Below the pieces are notes generated by a model. The model was given only the letters and a program-made list of their open reading frames with translations, searched no databases and had not been told where the DNA came from. Shown piece after piece: positions 1 through 7,934 of a stretch of DNA of 22,133 bases. The stretch spans positions 1-22,133 of the forward strand of contig JAJXZK010000069.1 in assembly GCA_021780095.1 (NCBI GenBank), in the 5' to 3' direction. Numbering within the stretch: position 1 is the first letter of the stretch; every line of letters starts with the position of its first letter. The position numbers and the translations under genes were made by a program. The DNA comes from Acidobacteriota bacterium (lineage in GTDB: Bacteria; Acidobacteriota; Terriglobia; Terriglobales; Acidobacteriaceae).

Positions 1-260
1 AGAATTCTCTGGATGTAGGAAGACCCCGCGTTCAGCTTGTTCACTTTTGTGATGTCGACGTCGAATCCGGTCACCGGAAATCCTGCCCGGGCAAACAGCA
101 TGGCCAGCGGCAGCCCTACATAACCCAGACCTACGACGCCGACCTGCCCCGTACGATTCTGGATCGACTGCAGTAACACATCCATCCTGGACTCCTCAAT
201 AGCCGTAGCACCGGCGTACTGCGAGACTACAGCGTCCTTCGCTTTCTGCAAACGTTCCAT
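1..260 (-). CDS. UDP-sugar (nucleotide sugar) dehydrogenase, N-terminal part, cut by window edge
   Basis: Only the first 86 codons are inside the window; the rest lies beyond base 1. The peptide contains the NAD-binding Rossmann start VGVVGLGYVGLPLAMLFARA (Gly44, Gly46 and Gly49 from the chosen start), followed by a stretch ending GFDVD and LNAGSSYI. This is typical of the WbpA/TviB/UDP-glucose dehydrogenase family, which oxidises C6 of a UDP-sugar to a uronic acid for polysaccharide synthesis. The ATG at 260 has GAGGAG 9 nt upstream. A second in-frame ATG at 185 has GAGGAG 6 nt upstream and sits closer to the conserved domain, so the first 25 residues may not be translated. It lies 13 nt downstream of the GT4 gene and is probably co-transcribed with it. 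The family is clear; the exact sugar substrate is not. Confidence 0.85.
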   Translation of the reverse strand, partial: MERLQKAKDAVVSQYAGATAIEESRMDVLLQSIQNRTGQVGVVGLGYVGLPLAMLFARAGFPVTGFDVDITKVNKLNAGSSYIQRI

Positions 261-273
261 CACCTGTTTCTCC

Positions 274-1551
274 TCAATGTTCCTTGGGCAACGTGCCCTT
301 TGTCTGCAGCAATTCTGCGTAAATCTCTTTCATCCGCTTTTCTGCCCGCGCCATACTGAACCGCTCCACTCGCTGCAGAGCCGCCAGCCCCAGCTGCTGT
401 CGCAACGGCGCCGATCGCAGAGTCAGGAGCGCTTCCGCCAAAGCCTCGGGATCGTCGGGAGGTACCAGAATGCCCGCACCATCGAGGGCTTCGCGATTTC
501 CACCCACCTCGGTCGCGACTGCAGGTAGTCCACTGGCCATATATTCCAGCAGGGAGTTGGAAAATCCCTCTGCCAGAGAACTAAGCACGCCAATGTCCAT
601 TGCCGCAAGATAGGGCAAAACATCCGTTTGCTGCCCTGCCAGGTGGATTCGATCTTCCAACCCATATTGTCGAATGCGATCTACCACCAGGGAATACTCG
701 TCCCCATCCCCCACGGCCAGAAATCGCATGCGCGGCTCTTTCTTCAGAACCAGGCGCGCTGCCTCCACGAACTGGGGAATTCCCTTCACTTCTCGGAAGC
801 AGGAAATATTGCCCACAACAATCTCGTCATGCCTAATTCCCAGCATCTGCCGAGCCTGCTCGCGAAGTTCATCCAGCCGGGAAAACCTCGCCAGATCGAT
901 CCCGTTGTAGGCCACATGCATTTTGTGATGCGGCAGTTTTTCCGTCTTGAATGTCGCTTCCGCCACCACCAGGCTATTGGCGATAACGCAGTCTGCCGAT
1001 ACATTCGTCAGCCGCTGCAACCGCAGGATGGCCGGCTCCATCCATGCCGAGCGCCCGTGCCACTGGTTCAGATTGCGCCGCGAACCCACCACCACCGGCA
1101 CCCCCGCCAGCCGCGCCAGCCACGGACCAAAGATGTTGCACTCCACAAAAAAGGTTTGTATGAGCGAAATTCGCTCCCGCTTCATCCATTGCACCAGCCT
1201 GACGCATGCAAGCCATCCCGAAGGACGCAGCAGACTGTTCACCCCGGCACAGTAAATTGGACAGCCGGCCGCCTCTTCCGTCAGCCATTCTGTCCCGCGC
1301 AACACGGCCAGGCGAGGCTCATACCCCAGCCGAGTCGCCAGCTCAATCAGCTGCAGTACCTGGCGTTCGGTCCCTCCCTCAGCGATTCCGCCGATCTCAT
1401 CAATCAAAAATACAATGCGCGACTTGCCAGCCGTCGCCGGCCGCGACGCGATTCCACTCAGCCCGGAAACTTCTGTTCCTGGCAAACGGTGCTTCTCCAC
1501 ATTCCCCTCGCAACTCAATGAAATGTACCCATTCTCCCGACTCGCAACCAA
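274..1551 (-). CDS. GT4-family glycosyltransferase
   Basis: This is a 425-residue retaining glycosyltransferase of the GT-B fold (GT4), expected to add a sugar to a lipid-linked EPS repeat unit at the cytoplasmic face. The N-terminal domain begins around residue 44 (IVFLIDEIGGIAEGGTERQV). It carries the usual glycine loop (AEGGTERQ) that contacts the nucleotide sugar or acceptor. The C-terminal domain has VGNISCFREVKG and an intact EX7E motif (EGFSNSLLE), followed by GLPAVATEVGG. The reading starts at TTG 1551, with AGGGG about 6 nt upstream. A GTG at about residue 18, also preceded by GAGGGG, is an alternative, and the first 40 residues look unstructured and non-conserved. It is the first gene of the short leftward operon that continues into the dehydrogenase. 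Acceptor and donor cannot be told from sequence. Confidence 0.88.
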   Translation of the reverse strand: MVASRENGYISLSCEGNVEKHRLPGTEVSGLSGIASRPATAGKSRIVFLIDEIGGIAEGGTERQVLQLIELATRLGYEPRLAVLRGTEWLTEEAAGCPIYCAGVNSLLRPSGWLACVRLVQWMKRERISLIQTFFVECNIFGPWLARLAGVPVVVGSRRNLNQWHGRSAWMEPAILRLQRLTNVSADCVIANSLVVAEATFKTEKLPHHKMHVAYNGIDLARFSRLDELREQARQMLGIRHDEIVVGNISCFREVKGIPQFVEAARLVLKKEPRMRFLAVGDGDEYSLVVDRIRQYGLEDRIHLAGQQTDVLPYLAAMDIGVLSSLAEGFSNSLLEYMASGLPAVATEVGGNREALDGAGILVPPDDPEALAEALLTLRSAPLRQQLGLAALQRVERFSMARAEKRMKEIYAELLQTKGTLPKEH

Positions 1552-2055
1552 TGCAGTCCCCTACAAGGTCTGGAGACCCGTTATCGTTCCGTTACCGCCG
1601 GTCAATCAAGATTCCTTGGCGCCCGCTCCTGTCGGGCTTTGGCTTTGCGCTTCGATTCCGCAACTGTTCCTGAAAGTGACCCAGGATGGGAGCTAGGCCG
1701 CCACCCCAGATCGGTTGAATGTATATCCACGTTTACCGCGAGACGATCCGGATGCTCATCGCCCCCGCGTGGACCCTACCATTCGCGGCGAACGCTCTGG
1801 AAAACCACGCAGGCAAGTAAAACAACACCCGCAGCCACGGACGGAAGCAACATTAAGTTTAGTAGTGTCACAGAATTATTCCTTTCCTCTGCACAACCTC
1901 CTCAAGAACGCTGCAGTGACAGATCCAGAACCGACCCGCGATCCCCTCGACTTTGCCTGCGCAACCACGGGCGGACCGTGACTAACACGCAAAGCCGATC
2001 TCCTCGCGGGCGCACCCTGGACACTGCCGCGCCAACAGTGGTGCACCTCCACTAC

Positions 2056-2071
2056 TGCAATTGGGTGGCCG
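2056..2071 (-). promoter_or_regulatory. Possible sigma-54 -24/-12 promoter facing the GT4 gene
   Basis: On the minus strand the sequence reads CGGCCACCCAATTGCA. It has the invariant GG-N10-GC spacing and a perfect TTGCA at -12, but the -24 element is only partly consensus. Predicted transcription would start near 2045, leaving a leader of about 490 nt before the GT4 start at 1551. A match of this quality can occur by chance, so the call is weak. Confidence 0.25.
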
Positions 2072-2174
2072 TTCTTCGAACCTATGTATCGGCGGTTGTT
2101 AGGCGAGTCCTCAATGGCTCCGCGTCGCGGGAATGTGCAGCGGATTGCACATCGCTCGATTCGTTTTCCATCAC

Positions 2175-2188
2175 GTTACGACCGTAAC
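2175..2188. promoter_or_regulatory. Inverted repeat GTTACG-AC-CGTAAC, candidate activator site
   Basis: This is a perfect 6-bp inverted repeat with a 2-nt spacer, centred about 80 bp upstream of the predicted start site of the sigma-54-like promoter at 2236-2251. That is a usual position for an enhancer-type upstream activating sequence. The same GTTAC/GTAAC half-site is clustered upstream of the export operon (12920-12980). Binding by one of the two sigma-54 activators encoded in the window is inferred, not shown. Confidence 0.4.
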
Positions 2189-2235
2189 TCTCCAGAAAGC
2201 ATCTTTCCACCCTTCTCCCGCCCGATTTTGCACGT

Positions 2236-2251
2236 TGGCACGCAACGTGCT
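2236..2251 (+). promoter_or_regulatory. Sigma-54 (-24/-12) promoter of the deacetylase gene
   Basis: The sequence TGGCACGCAACGTGCT matches the sigma-54 consensus TGGCACG-N4-TTGCW at every defined position except one (G for the first T of the -12 element). The GG-N10-GC spacing is exact. Transcription is predicted to start near 2262, giving a 41-nt leader to the ATG at 2303. This argues that translation starts at 2303 or later, because longer in-frame starts would lie upstream of the promoter. The element also lies within a 7-bp inverted repeat, GCACGTT/AACGTGC (2230-2250). Confidence 0.65.
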
Positions 2252-2302
2252 TTGATTACCGGTGACACCCCCGGCGAGTCGACGATTCCCGTCACGAGAC
2301 AC

Positions 2303-3349
2303 ATGAAAGAGAAGATGCAACAGAAAATGAAAGTCCTCAGCACAATCGTCGAACGGACGGGGATCGCAACCGTCTTTCGGCGCGCGATATCGGGCCGCAG
2401 CGGCCTGATTCTGGCACTTCATCGTGTTCTCCCCGCCCAGGAACAGTCGCTTTGCTACAACCCGCACCTGGTGTTGAGCGAATCCGCCTTCGTTTCCCTG
2501 CTGCAGCTGCTGCAGCGCGACTACCACGTGGTCCCCCTCGAAGACATATTGGCCGATCCCGGCGGATCCGAAGGCCACCCCAAAGTGGCCATTACCTTTG
2601 ACGATGGGTGGGAAGATAATTACCGCGTCGCCTTTCCCCACCTGGTACGCTTTGCCATGCCGGCCACCATCTTCGCCTGTACCGGACTCATCGATACACT
2701 TCAATTGCTGCCGGAAGAGCGCTTTGCCCGGCTCTGGTCGCAATGTTCTGCCCGCTCCACCCTGGAAGAATTAGTCATCGACCTGAACCACTGGGGAATG
2801 GGCAGAAGCAAGAATCCCCGGCTGCGGCCGCGTCAGCAATATTGGTCGCTGGAGTTGAAACGGATGCCCTTGAGCGCCCGGCTCCTTCTGCTCGATCACT
2901 TAGAGCAGCGCTATCAAATGACCATCCCCCAGTCACACCGCTTTCTCACCTGGGAACAAGTTCGCATCATGACCCGGACCGGCCTGGTTCGCGTCGGATC
3001 GCACACCCACCGTCACGCCACGCTGTCCTCGGAAAGCGACCGCGACATCCGGCAGGAACTGGACGAATCCAGCATTTCTCTTTGGAAACAAGCCGGCGCT
3101 GCCTCGGATGTTCTGGCCTATCCCAACGGCATGTACAACCGCCGCGTACAGGAACTCGTCCGTTCCATGGGATTCAAAGCAGCTCTCTCTACCATTCCAG
3201 GCTTCTTCACTCGGGAGTCAAATCGGCTCGCCATCCCTCGCATCGCCGTTGACAATACCACCGTCACCGACACGGGCTCGCACTTGTCGACCAGTCGCGC
3301 TTCTTTCTATTTCCTTAGCTCCGGGCTGCGATCTGCCGCATCATTCTGA
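2303..3349 (+). CDS. Polysaccharide deacetylase (NodB/CE4 family)
   Basis: A 348-residue CE4-type deacetylase, expected to remove N- or O-acetyl groups from EPS sugars in a metal-dependent reaction. Visible parts are LILALHRVLP near residue 35, the metal/catalytic motif ITFDDGW (Asp100, Asp101), and the histidine motif SHTHRH (His234, His238). The motif-3 region reads YPNG where many members have RxPYG. A roughly 100-residue insert between motifs 1 and 2 is helical and charged. I see no signal peptide, so it may act in the cytoplasm. The ATG at 2303 was chosen from the sigma-54-like promoter ending at 2251; in-frame ATGs at 2315 and 2327 are alternatives, and no start has a strong Shine-Dalgarno sequence. 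It stands alone and converges on the minus-strand operon, with only 18 bp between the stop codons. Confidence 0.85.
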   Translation: MKEKMQQKMKVLSTIVERTGIATVFRRAISGRSGLILALHRVLPAQEQSLCYNPHLVLSESAFVSLLQLLQRDYHVVPLEDILADPGGSEGHPKVAITFDDGWEDNYRVAFPHLVRFAMPATIFACTGLIDTLQLLPEERFARLWSQCSARSTLEELVIDLNHWGMGRSKNPRLRPRQQYWSLELKRMPLSARLLLLDHLEQRYQMTIPQSHRFLTWEQVRIMTRTGLVRVGSHTHRHATLSSESDRDIRQELDESSISLWKQAGAASDVLAYPNGMYNRRVQELVRSMGFKAALSTIPGFFTRESNRLAIPRIAVDNTTVTDTGSHLSTSRASFYFLSSGLRSAASF

Positions 3350-3367
3350 AGCAGTCGATTGGAGTCT

Positions 3368-4426
3368 TCAAGCGCCCCGCAATGGCAGAGTGGATGCGCT
3401 TGAGATGCGCCTCGGCTGGCGTGCAATACCCATCAATTCCATCCACATTCCCGTGCCCAGCCCGAGATAGATACAGCCATACGCGATTGGACCTAGCAAA
3501 GCATGGGTTGCGCCCTGTCGCCATCCCAGATGCACCGACGCCACAATCGTAAGCAGCAGGAACATCGCAGCTGGAATGGCCGGCGCCGCCGCCATCCAAT
3601 CGCGCAATGCAATCGCCACGGCTCCACTCACGATCGCAATCGCAAACGCAGCTACCAGCGCCGCAGGCGCCCACTGGGACATCGACGCGGATTCCGGATG
3701 TTTCCGCGCCAGGCGCACGCGACCGATGCCATAGCGCATCATCTGGCGAAACAGTCCGCGGAAGCTATTCCGCGGTTCGTAATACACGCTCAATCGCGGA
3801 TCGGTATAGGCCTTGTATCCCGCCGCCGCCACACGAGTGTTGAATTCCACGTCCTCGCAGGCATCGAAACTTTCGTCGTACAATCCCACCCGCTCGAACA
3901 CCGCCCGCCGATAGGTAGCGCCGGAGCTGGCCGGATGTACGAAGCCGGAATGGCGCATGTTATAAATCAGCGAATCGCGGCCATGCCCCAAGGCCGATGC
4001 TCTCGCATCCGCAATAATTCTTCCCACGCCTCGAGGAGAAAACGCAATCAGTGGCTGCGGACGACACAGGCAATCCGCGCCGGTTTCATCGAGCAGCGTC
4101 ACCGTATCGCGCAGCAGCTGTGTCGACGGGATTTCGCAATGGCCGTCGATAAACAAAATGATGTCGCCGGTCGCAGCAGCAACTCCGGCATTTCTGCCCG
4201 CGCCCGAACGAATTCCCGGATTGTCGACGATGTGCATCGAAACCGCCGCGGCGCATGCCTTTTGCTCGACCAGCGCTCGTGTGCCATCGGTCGAACGCCC
4301 ATCTGCCACCAGGATCTCGACCATCTCCGAGGGATAGTTTTGCTGCAACAGTTGATCCAGCAATCGTCCCAGGCTGCCAACTTCATTGCGCACCGGCAAA
4401 ATGATGGAAATCCTAGGCAACGCCAT
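3368..4426 (-). CDS. GT2-family glycosyltransferase, ExoA-like, with C-terminal membrane segments
   Basis: A 352-residue inverting GT-A glycosyltransferase. The N-terminal catalytic domain starts ISIILPVRNE and has ADGRSTDGT (Asp42) for nucleotide binding. FIDGHCEIP (Asp95, His97) stands at the DXD position, and a catalytic-base motif CEDVEFNTR is at 190-198. Three hydrophobic segments follow at about 254-274, 279-299 and 309-331, as in ExoA-type succinoglycan glucosyltransferases, which places the enzyme at the inner membrane. The ATG at 4426 has GGGGAAG about 6 nt upstream and overlaps the end of the preceding GT4 gene by 14 nt, suggesting translational coupling. It is the last gene of the long leftward operon. 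The sugar specificity is unknown. Confidence 0.88.
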   Translation of the reverse strand: MALPRISIILPVRNEVGSLGRLLDQLLQQNYPSEMVEILVADGRSTDGTRALVEQKACAAAVSMHIVDNPGIRSGAGRNAGVAAATGDIILFIDGHCEIPSTQLLRDTVTLLDETGADCLCRPQPLIAFSPRGVGRIIADARASALGHGRDSLIYNMRHSGFVHPASSGATYRRAVFERVGLYDESFDACEDVEFNTRVAAAGYKAYTDPRLSVYYEPRNSFRGLFRQMMRYGIGRVRLARKHPESASMSQWAPAALVAAFAIAIVSGAVAIALRDWMAAAPAIPAAMFLLLTIVASVHLGWRQGATHALLGPIAYGCIYLGLGTGMWMELMGIARQPRRISSASTLPLRGA

Positions 4427-5573
4427 GTGCCGCTTCCCCAATTTCCATCGAAAACGAATCCCCAATCATCGTGCTGTACAGCATTTCCAACAGCTCTCGC
4501 TGGCGGGTTGGAGAGAATTCTCGTGCAACGCGACACTTCGCTTCCGACGCCAGCTGGTTGCGAAGGGCAGACGAACGAACCATCTTCTTCATCGCCTCAG
4601 CCAGCGCCGACGGAGAATCCGGCTCAACCAGCAGGCCAGTTTCCCCGGCCTCAATTACATCTGGAATTCCGCCCGTGTCCGTCGCAATTACCGGAATCCC
4701 GAGTAGCATCGCCTCCAACACAGAGTTCGGCGTGCCATCCGTCAGCGACGGCTGTACCAGACAATTCATCACCCGCATCCAGGCTCCGGAGCGGCGTTGA
4801 AAGCCGGCAAAACATACTCGCGCTTCGATCCCCAGCCGTCGAGCCTGCGACCGCAACGCATTCTCCTCACGGCCTTCGCCCAGCAGCAACAACTCCATCG
4901 GCTGGCCCGGCAGCATTCTCTGTAGCAGCGCGAACGCATCCAGCAGGATCCGGTGTCCTTTCTCGCGGCTGAAGCGCCCCGCTGCACCAAACACAAACGT
5001 GCGGCCACTGAATCCCAGCTCTTCACGAGACGGCGCCGGCTCCTGCGATAACCCAGTCTCACGCGGCGCCAATACGGCATTCTGAATCACCAGCGGAGCT
5101 CGACGTCCGCGACGCAGCCGTCCCAGCTCGCGTGCCTGTGCAGGAGAAACACACACCACCCAGGGACTGCGCACCAGCAAGCTGCGCTCCAGGCGCTCAT
5201 ACAATGTCACCTGCCAGGTCTCAGAGGTGAAATCGCGAACAAACGGCACCCACGCAACATTGGCGTGCTTGGCCGCAAAATGCCCCACCACATTGGCCTT
5301 GTATCCATGCGTGCACAGCAGGTCGATATCGGCCGTGCGCAGGTACTGGGTCAAATCATCCACCAGGCCCGGTCGAATGCCTCCCGGAACGGCAACCGTC
5401 TCGACCCCATATCGGCTGGCCACTGACAACAGTTCCGATGGTTGCGAATCATCCTGGAAGCTGCCCAGAATAACATCGTAGTCTGCGTCCCGCGCGTCGC
5501 GCGCATGGTGTAGCAGCTGTTTCTCCGGACCGCCGATCGAATCGCTTGCAATTAAATGAAGTATGCGCGACAA
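4413..5573 (-). CDS. GT4-family glycosyltransferase
   Basis: A 386-residue GT-B glycosyltransferase, probably extending the lipid-linked EPS unit. It begins SRILHLIASDSIGGPEKQLL, the standard GT4 start with its glycine loop. The C-terminal nucleotide-sugar domain has GAAGRFSREKGH and TDGTPNSVLEAMLLGIPVIA. In the EX7E motif the first Glu is replaced by Asp (DGTPNSVLE), a conservative change. The start is a TTG at 5573, with a perfect AAGGAG 7 nt upstream. An upstream in-frame TTG at 5636 would start before this ribosome site, and the residues it adds do not resemble the family. It follows the sugar transferase after 63 nt and overlaps the GT2 gene by 14 nt. Confidence 0.88.
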   Translation of the reverse strand: MSRILHLIASDSIGGPEKQLLHHARDARDADYDVILGSFQDDSQPSELLSVASRYGVETVAVPGGIRPGLVDDLTQYLRTADIDLLCTHGYKANVVGHFAAKHANVAWVPFVRDFTSETWQVTLYERLERSLLVRSPWVVCVSPAQARELGRLRRGRRAPLVIQNAVLAPRETGLSQEPAPSREELGFSGRTFVFGAAGRFSREKGHRILLDAFALLQRMLPGQPMELLLLGEGREENALRSQARRLGIEARVCFAGFQRRSGAWMRVMNCLVQPSLTDGTPNSVLEAMLLGIPVIATDTGGIPDVIEAGETGLLVEPDSPSALAEAMKKMVRSSALRNQLASEAKCRVAREFSPTRQRELLEMLYSTMIGDSFSMEIGEAAHGVA

Positions 5574-5580
5574 GGTAGTT

Positions 5581-5586
5581 CTCCTT
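5581..5586 (-). promoter_or_regulatory. Shine-Dalgarno AAGGAG deciding a TTG start
   Basis: On the minus strand AAGGAG is followed by AACTACC and then TTG at 5573. This fixes the start of the GT4 gene at a rare TTG codon and excludes the longer open frame to 5636. Confidence 0.75.
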
Positions 5587-5636
5587 TGTTGCCCTTTTGC
5601 ACTCCTGGCACACGATTCCAGGAAGAGACGCCTCAA

Positions 5637-7022
5637 CTAGCGAGCCCCTCGTCCGCAAAGGACAATCTTGATGGTCTTAAACAGAATCAGCAGATCAAAC
5701 AAAAGCGATGCGTTCTTGACATAGAACAGGTCATATTCCAACTTGGTGCGCGACTCGTCAACATTCGATCCGTAGTTGGCGCAGACCTGCGCCCAGCCGG
5801 TAATTCCCGGTGGAATGCAGTGCCGCAGATCGTAATAGGGAAGCTTTTCTTCGAGCGTCCGGACGAAATGTGGCCTCTCCGGGCGCGGCCCCACAAGGAA
5901 CATCTCGCCGCGCAACACGTTGATCAACTGCGGCAGTTCATCGAGTCGCGCCTTGCGCAGAATCGCACCCACCCGTGTCACGCGCGAATCCTTGGCCGTG
6001 GCCCACACCGGTCCGGAGGTGCTTTCAGCATCCTTGCGCATCGATCGAAACTTGATCACGCGAAAGGTGCGTCCCTTCAAGCCGACCCTCTCCTGTGTAT
6101 AAAAAACCGGCCCTTCCGATTCCAGCTTGACCGCGATAGCCACCAGCAACCCGATCGGTGCCAGCAAAATCGTCAACACGACCGCAGCCAGAAAACTCGC
6201 GGCACGATGGATGGAACGTTTCATTGCGGTTGGAATCAGCGCTACGCCGAAGGCCAGGCCATTCGATCGTACGGACTCCACCGGCACTGTGCCGGTGACA
6301 GATTCGTACAGCTCGCCGGCGTCCTGCACCCGGATGCCCACGCGGCGTAACGCCAGAAGGTCATCGGCCGAAACCGTCGAGATGCCAATCTCCGAACTGA
6401 TCACGATGCGATCCGGGCGGAACGAACGCGCCAGATCGCGAAGACGATCCACCGTCCCCACAACAGCGAATTGAAAATCCTGGGGCAGTGGACGACTATG
6501 GTCGAGCACCACTCCGGCCAACTTCAAGGGCAATCCGCATTTTCCCGCCAACTGCTCGGCGAGCAGCTGGACAGTGGTTCCAGAGCCCACCAAGAGGACC
6601 CGCTCGCCGCAGCCCATTCTGCGATGCCACCAGTCGGTGATGCGTCGCTGTGCGTACAGCAGAATCAGTCCCAGGGCCAGCGCCGGCTCCGTAAAGTGGT
6701 CGCGCATTCGGTGATCGCCGGCCAAAAGCCACACCAGCGGACTCAGCAGCAGCGCGCTGATTCCCAGACCGCGCAATCCAGCCACCAAAACCGACCGCTG
6801 GCTGCGCATGGTCGAGTGTTCATATAAATCGGAAAAATAGAACGACCATATTCCTACGATGGAAGCCACCAGCACCAGCACGTAGAGCTGCGCATCCTCC
6901 ACCGTGTTGGTCGGGGTGAGCGGTCGGAACAATAGAAAACATCCGGTTGCCAGCAGCAGCGCGTCGCCAATGACCATGAACACTTTGCTGAACGGAACAT
7001 AGAGATTGAAGACGCGAATCAT
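5637..7022 (-). CDS. Initiating sugar transferase, EpsB/WcaJ-like (polyprenyl-phosphate sugar phosphotransferase)
   Basis: A 461-residue membrane enzyme expected to transfer a sugar-1-phosphate from a UDP-sugar to undecaprenyl phosphate, the first step of EPS assembly. The start MIRVFNLYVP closely resembles the exosortase-associated EpsB family. Four N-terminal hydrophobic segments lie within about residues 12-130. A CoA-binding-like Rossmann domain follows (RVLLVGSG), then a membrane segment near 280-305. The C-terminal bacterial sugar transferase core has KFRSMRKDAE, LDELPQLINVLRGEM, VGPRPERP and PGITGWAQV. The ATG at 7022 has AAGGAG 7 nt upstream, inside the end of the kinase gene. An in-frame ATG-less extension to 7049 is unlikely. 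The first sugar (glucose, galactose or other) cannot be told. Confidence 0.92.
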   Translation of the reverse strand: MIRVFNLYVPFSKVFMVIGDALLLATGCFLLFRPLTPTNTVEDAQLYVLVLVASIVGIWSFYFSDLYEHSTMRSQRSVLVAGLRGLGISALLLSPLVWLLAGDHRMRDHFTEPALALGLILLYAQRRITDWWHRRMGCGERVLLVGSGTTVQLLAEQLAGKCGLPLKLAGVVLDHSRPLPQDFQFAVVGTVDRLRDLARSFRPDRIVISSEIGISTVSADDLLALRRVGIRVQDAGELYESVTGTVPVESVRSNGLAFGVALIPTAMKRSIHRAASFLAAVVLTILLAPIGLLVAIAVKLESEGPVFYTQERVGLKGRTFRVIKFRSMRKDAESTSGPVWATAKDSRVTRVGAILRKARLDELPQLINVLRGEMFLVGPRPERPHFVRTLEEKLPYYDLRHCIPPGITGWAQVCANYGSNVDESRTKLEYDLFYVKNASLLFDLLILFKTIKIVLCGRGAR

Positions 7023-7023
7023 C

Positions 7024-7842
7024 TCAATTCTCCTTGCGCTTGGATCCATAGCCGTAGCCGTAACCGGAATTGCGATAGTAGTCTTCGCTCTTCAGGTGAG
7101 TGACCCGGTTCACAACGCAGCCGGCCACTTTGTCCTGCATCATGGCCAGGGCTTCGCGCGCACCGCGAATGGGCGTGCTGTCGGCATTCAAGATAAATAG
7201 GCTGCAGTCCACTAACGGCAACAGCGAGTGCGTATCGGCTACCGCCATCATGGGGGCCGAGTCCAGAATCAGCAGGTCGTATGCGGCCTTCATTTCGTCG
7301 AGTAGTTTCTCCAGTCGGTTGCTTTGCAGCAGCTCGTCCGGTTCATCCAGCGGATTGAATCCAAATAAAACATCCAGCCTGCGATTCACCTGGTACAGTG
7401 CTCGCTTCCACGGCACTTCGTTCGACTGCCAGCAGGGCTCACGCTGATCGGGCTTCACGCCAAAGACTGTGTGCAGGGTGGGGCGGCGCAGGTCAAAATC
7501 GACCAGTAGAATCCGCAAGCCTTCCACGCAACTCAGCGACCCGGCCAGGTTAGCCGCCACAGTCGTCTTCCCCTCGCCGGCCAAGGTACTGGTAATCAGA
7601 ATCGTGCGCAGCTGAAAGTCCTTGCTCAGCCCTTTTACCCGGCTGCGCAGCAGGCGGAACTGCTCCGCCATGACCTGCTGCTTTGGATTCAGATCCGCTC
7701 CATTCGGGGCAAACGTCACCAGCGATTGGCTGATCTTCGACAGATCCAGTTGGCGGACCGGCAGATCGGAGCTGGTCACCGGGCGCGGATAAAGAACAGC
7801 GGGTTCGGGCGCGGATTTGATTGTCGATTCGATTGGGTCCAT
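7024..7842 (-). CDS. Tyrosine autokinase of the BY-kinase (CpsD/Wzc C-terminal) type
   Basis: A 272-residue cytoplasmic P-loop kinase that, with its Wzz-like partner, controls EPS chain length by autophosphorylation. It has Walker A STLAGEGKTT (Lys92), Walker A' LLVDFDLRRP (Asp115, Asp117) and Walker B LLILDSAPM (Asp194). It ends in a tyrosine cluster DYYRNSGYGYGYG (residues 254-266), the usual autophosphorylation tail. An EQFRLLRSRV segment matches the family's oligomerisation region. I chose ATG 7842 because AGGAGG lies 8 nt upstream. In-frame ATGs at 7932 (AAAGGG, 2 nt after the Wzz stop) and 7878 (GGAGAG, 6 nt) are also possible and would add 30 or 12 residues with poor codon choice. It resembles the XrtA-associated autokinases, in which transmembrane and kinase parts are separate proteins. 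Confidence 0.9.
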   Translation of the reverse strand: MDPIESTIKSAPEPAVLYPRPVTSSDLPVRQLDLSKISQSLVTFAPNGADLNPKQQVMAEQFRLLRSRVKGLSKDFQLRTILITSTLAGEGKTTVAANLAGSLSCVEGLRILLVDFDLRRPTLHTVFGVKPDQREPCWQSNEVPWKRALYQVNRRLDVLFGFNPLDEPDELLQSNRLEKLLDEMKAAYDLLILDSAPMMAVADTHSLLPLVDCSLFILNADSTPIRGAREALAMMQDKVAGCVVNRVTHLKSEDYYRNSGYGYGYGSKRKEN

Positions 7843-7850
7843 TGCGGCAC

Positions 7851-7856
7851 CCTCCT
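7851..7856 (-). promoter_or_regulatory. Shine-Dalgarno AGGAGG for the kinase start
   Basis: AGGAGG followed by GTGCCGCA and ATG (7842) on the minus strand is the best of three ribosome-site and ATG pairs within 100 bp. The others lead to ATG 7932 and ATG 7878. It supports the shorter protein but does not prove it. Confidence 0.5.
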
Positions 7857-7934
7857 GCTGAATATTCGTCACTCTCATCTGTAGCTCTCCGTGATCTTGG
7901 TTTTCTCTCATATGCAGCTTTTGTGGTTGCATCG

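Larger units (their letters stand above)
1552..2302. other. Divergent intergenic region (about 750 bp)
   Basis: No convincing gene lies here. The frame of the downstream deacetylase stays open leftwards to about 2084, but that stretch is arginine/serine/proline-rich, unlike the family, and the best promoter in the window lies inside it. The region separates the leftward GT4/dehydrogenase pair from the rightward deacetylase. It contains a strong sigma-54-like promoter facing right, a weaker one facing left, and an inverted repeat 60 bp upstream of the rightward promoter. About 490 bases (1552-2045) between the weaker promoter and the GT4 start hold nothing I recognise. Confidence 0.6.

Noticed and set aside
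628..1521. Long open frame on the plus strand opposite the GT4 gene
   Set aside because: It is rich in Arg, His, Pro and Gln with no family motif, and lies wholly opposite a gene with clear GT4 motifs. It is a codon-bias shadow.
2084..2302. N-terminal extension of the first deacetylase to 2084
   Set aside because: The added 73 residues are basic and non-family-like, and the strong sigma-54-like promoter at 2236-2251 lies inside them.
3503..4972. 489-codon plus-strand open frame opposite two glycosyltransferase genes
   Set aside because: Low-complexity Arg/His/Pro/Ser protein without motifs; the GT2 and GT4 genes on the other strand have full catalytic motifs and good ribosome sites.
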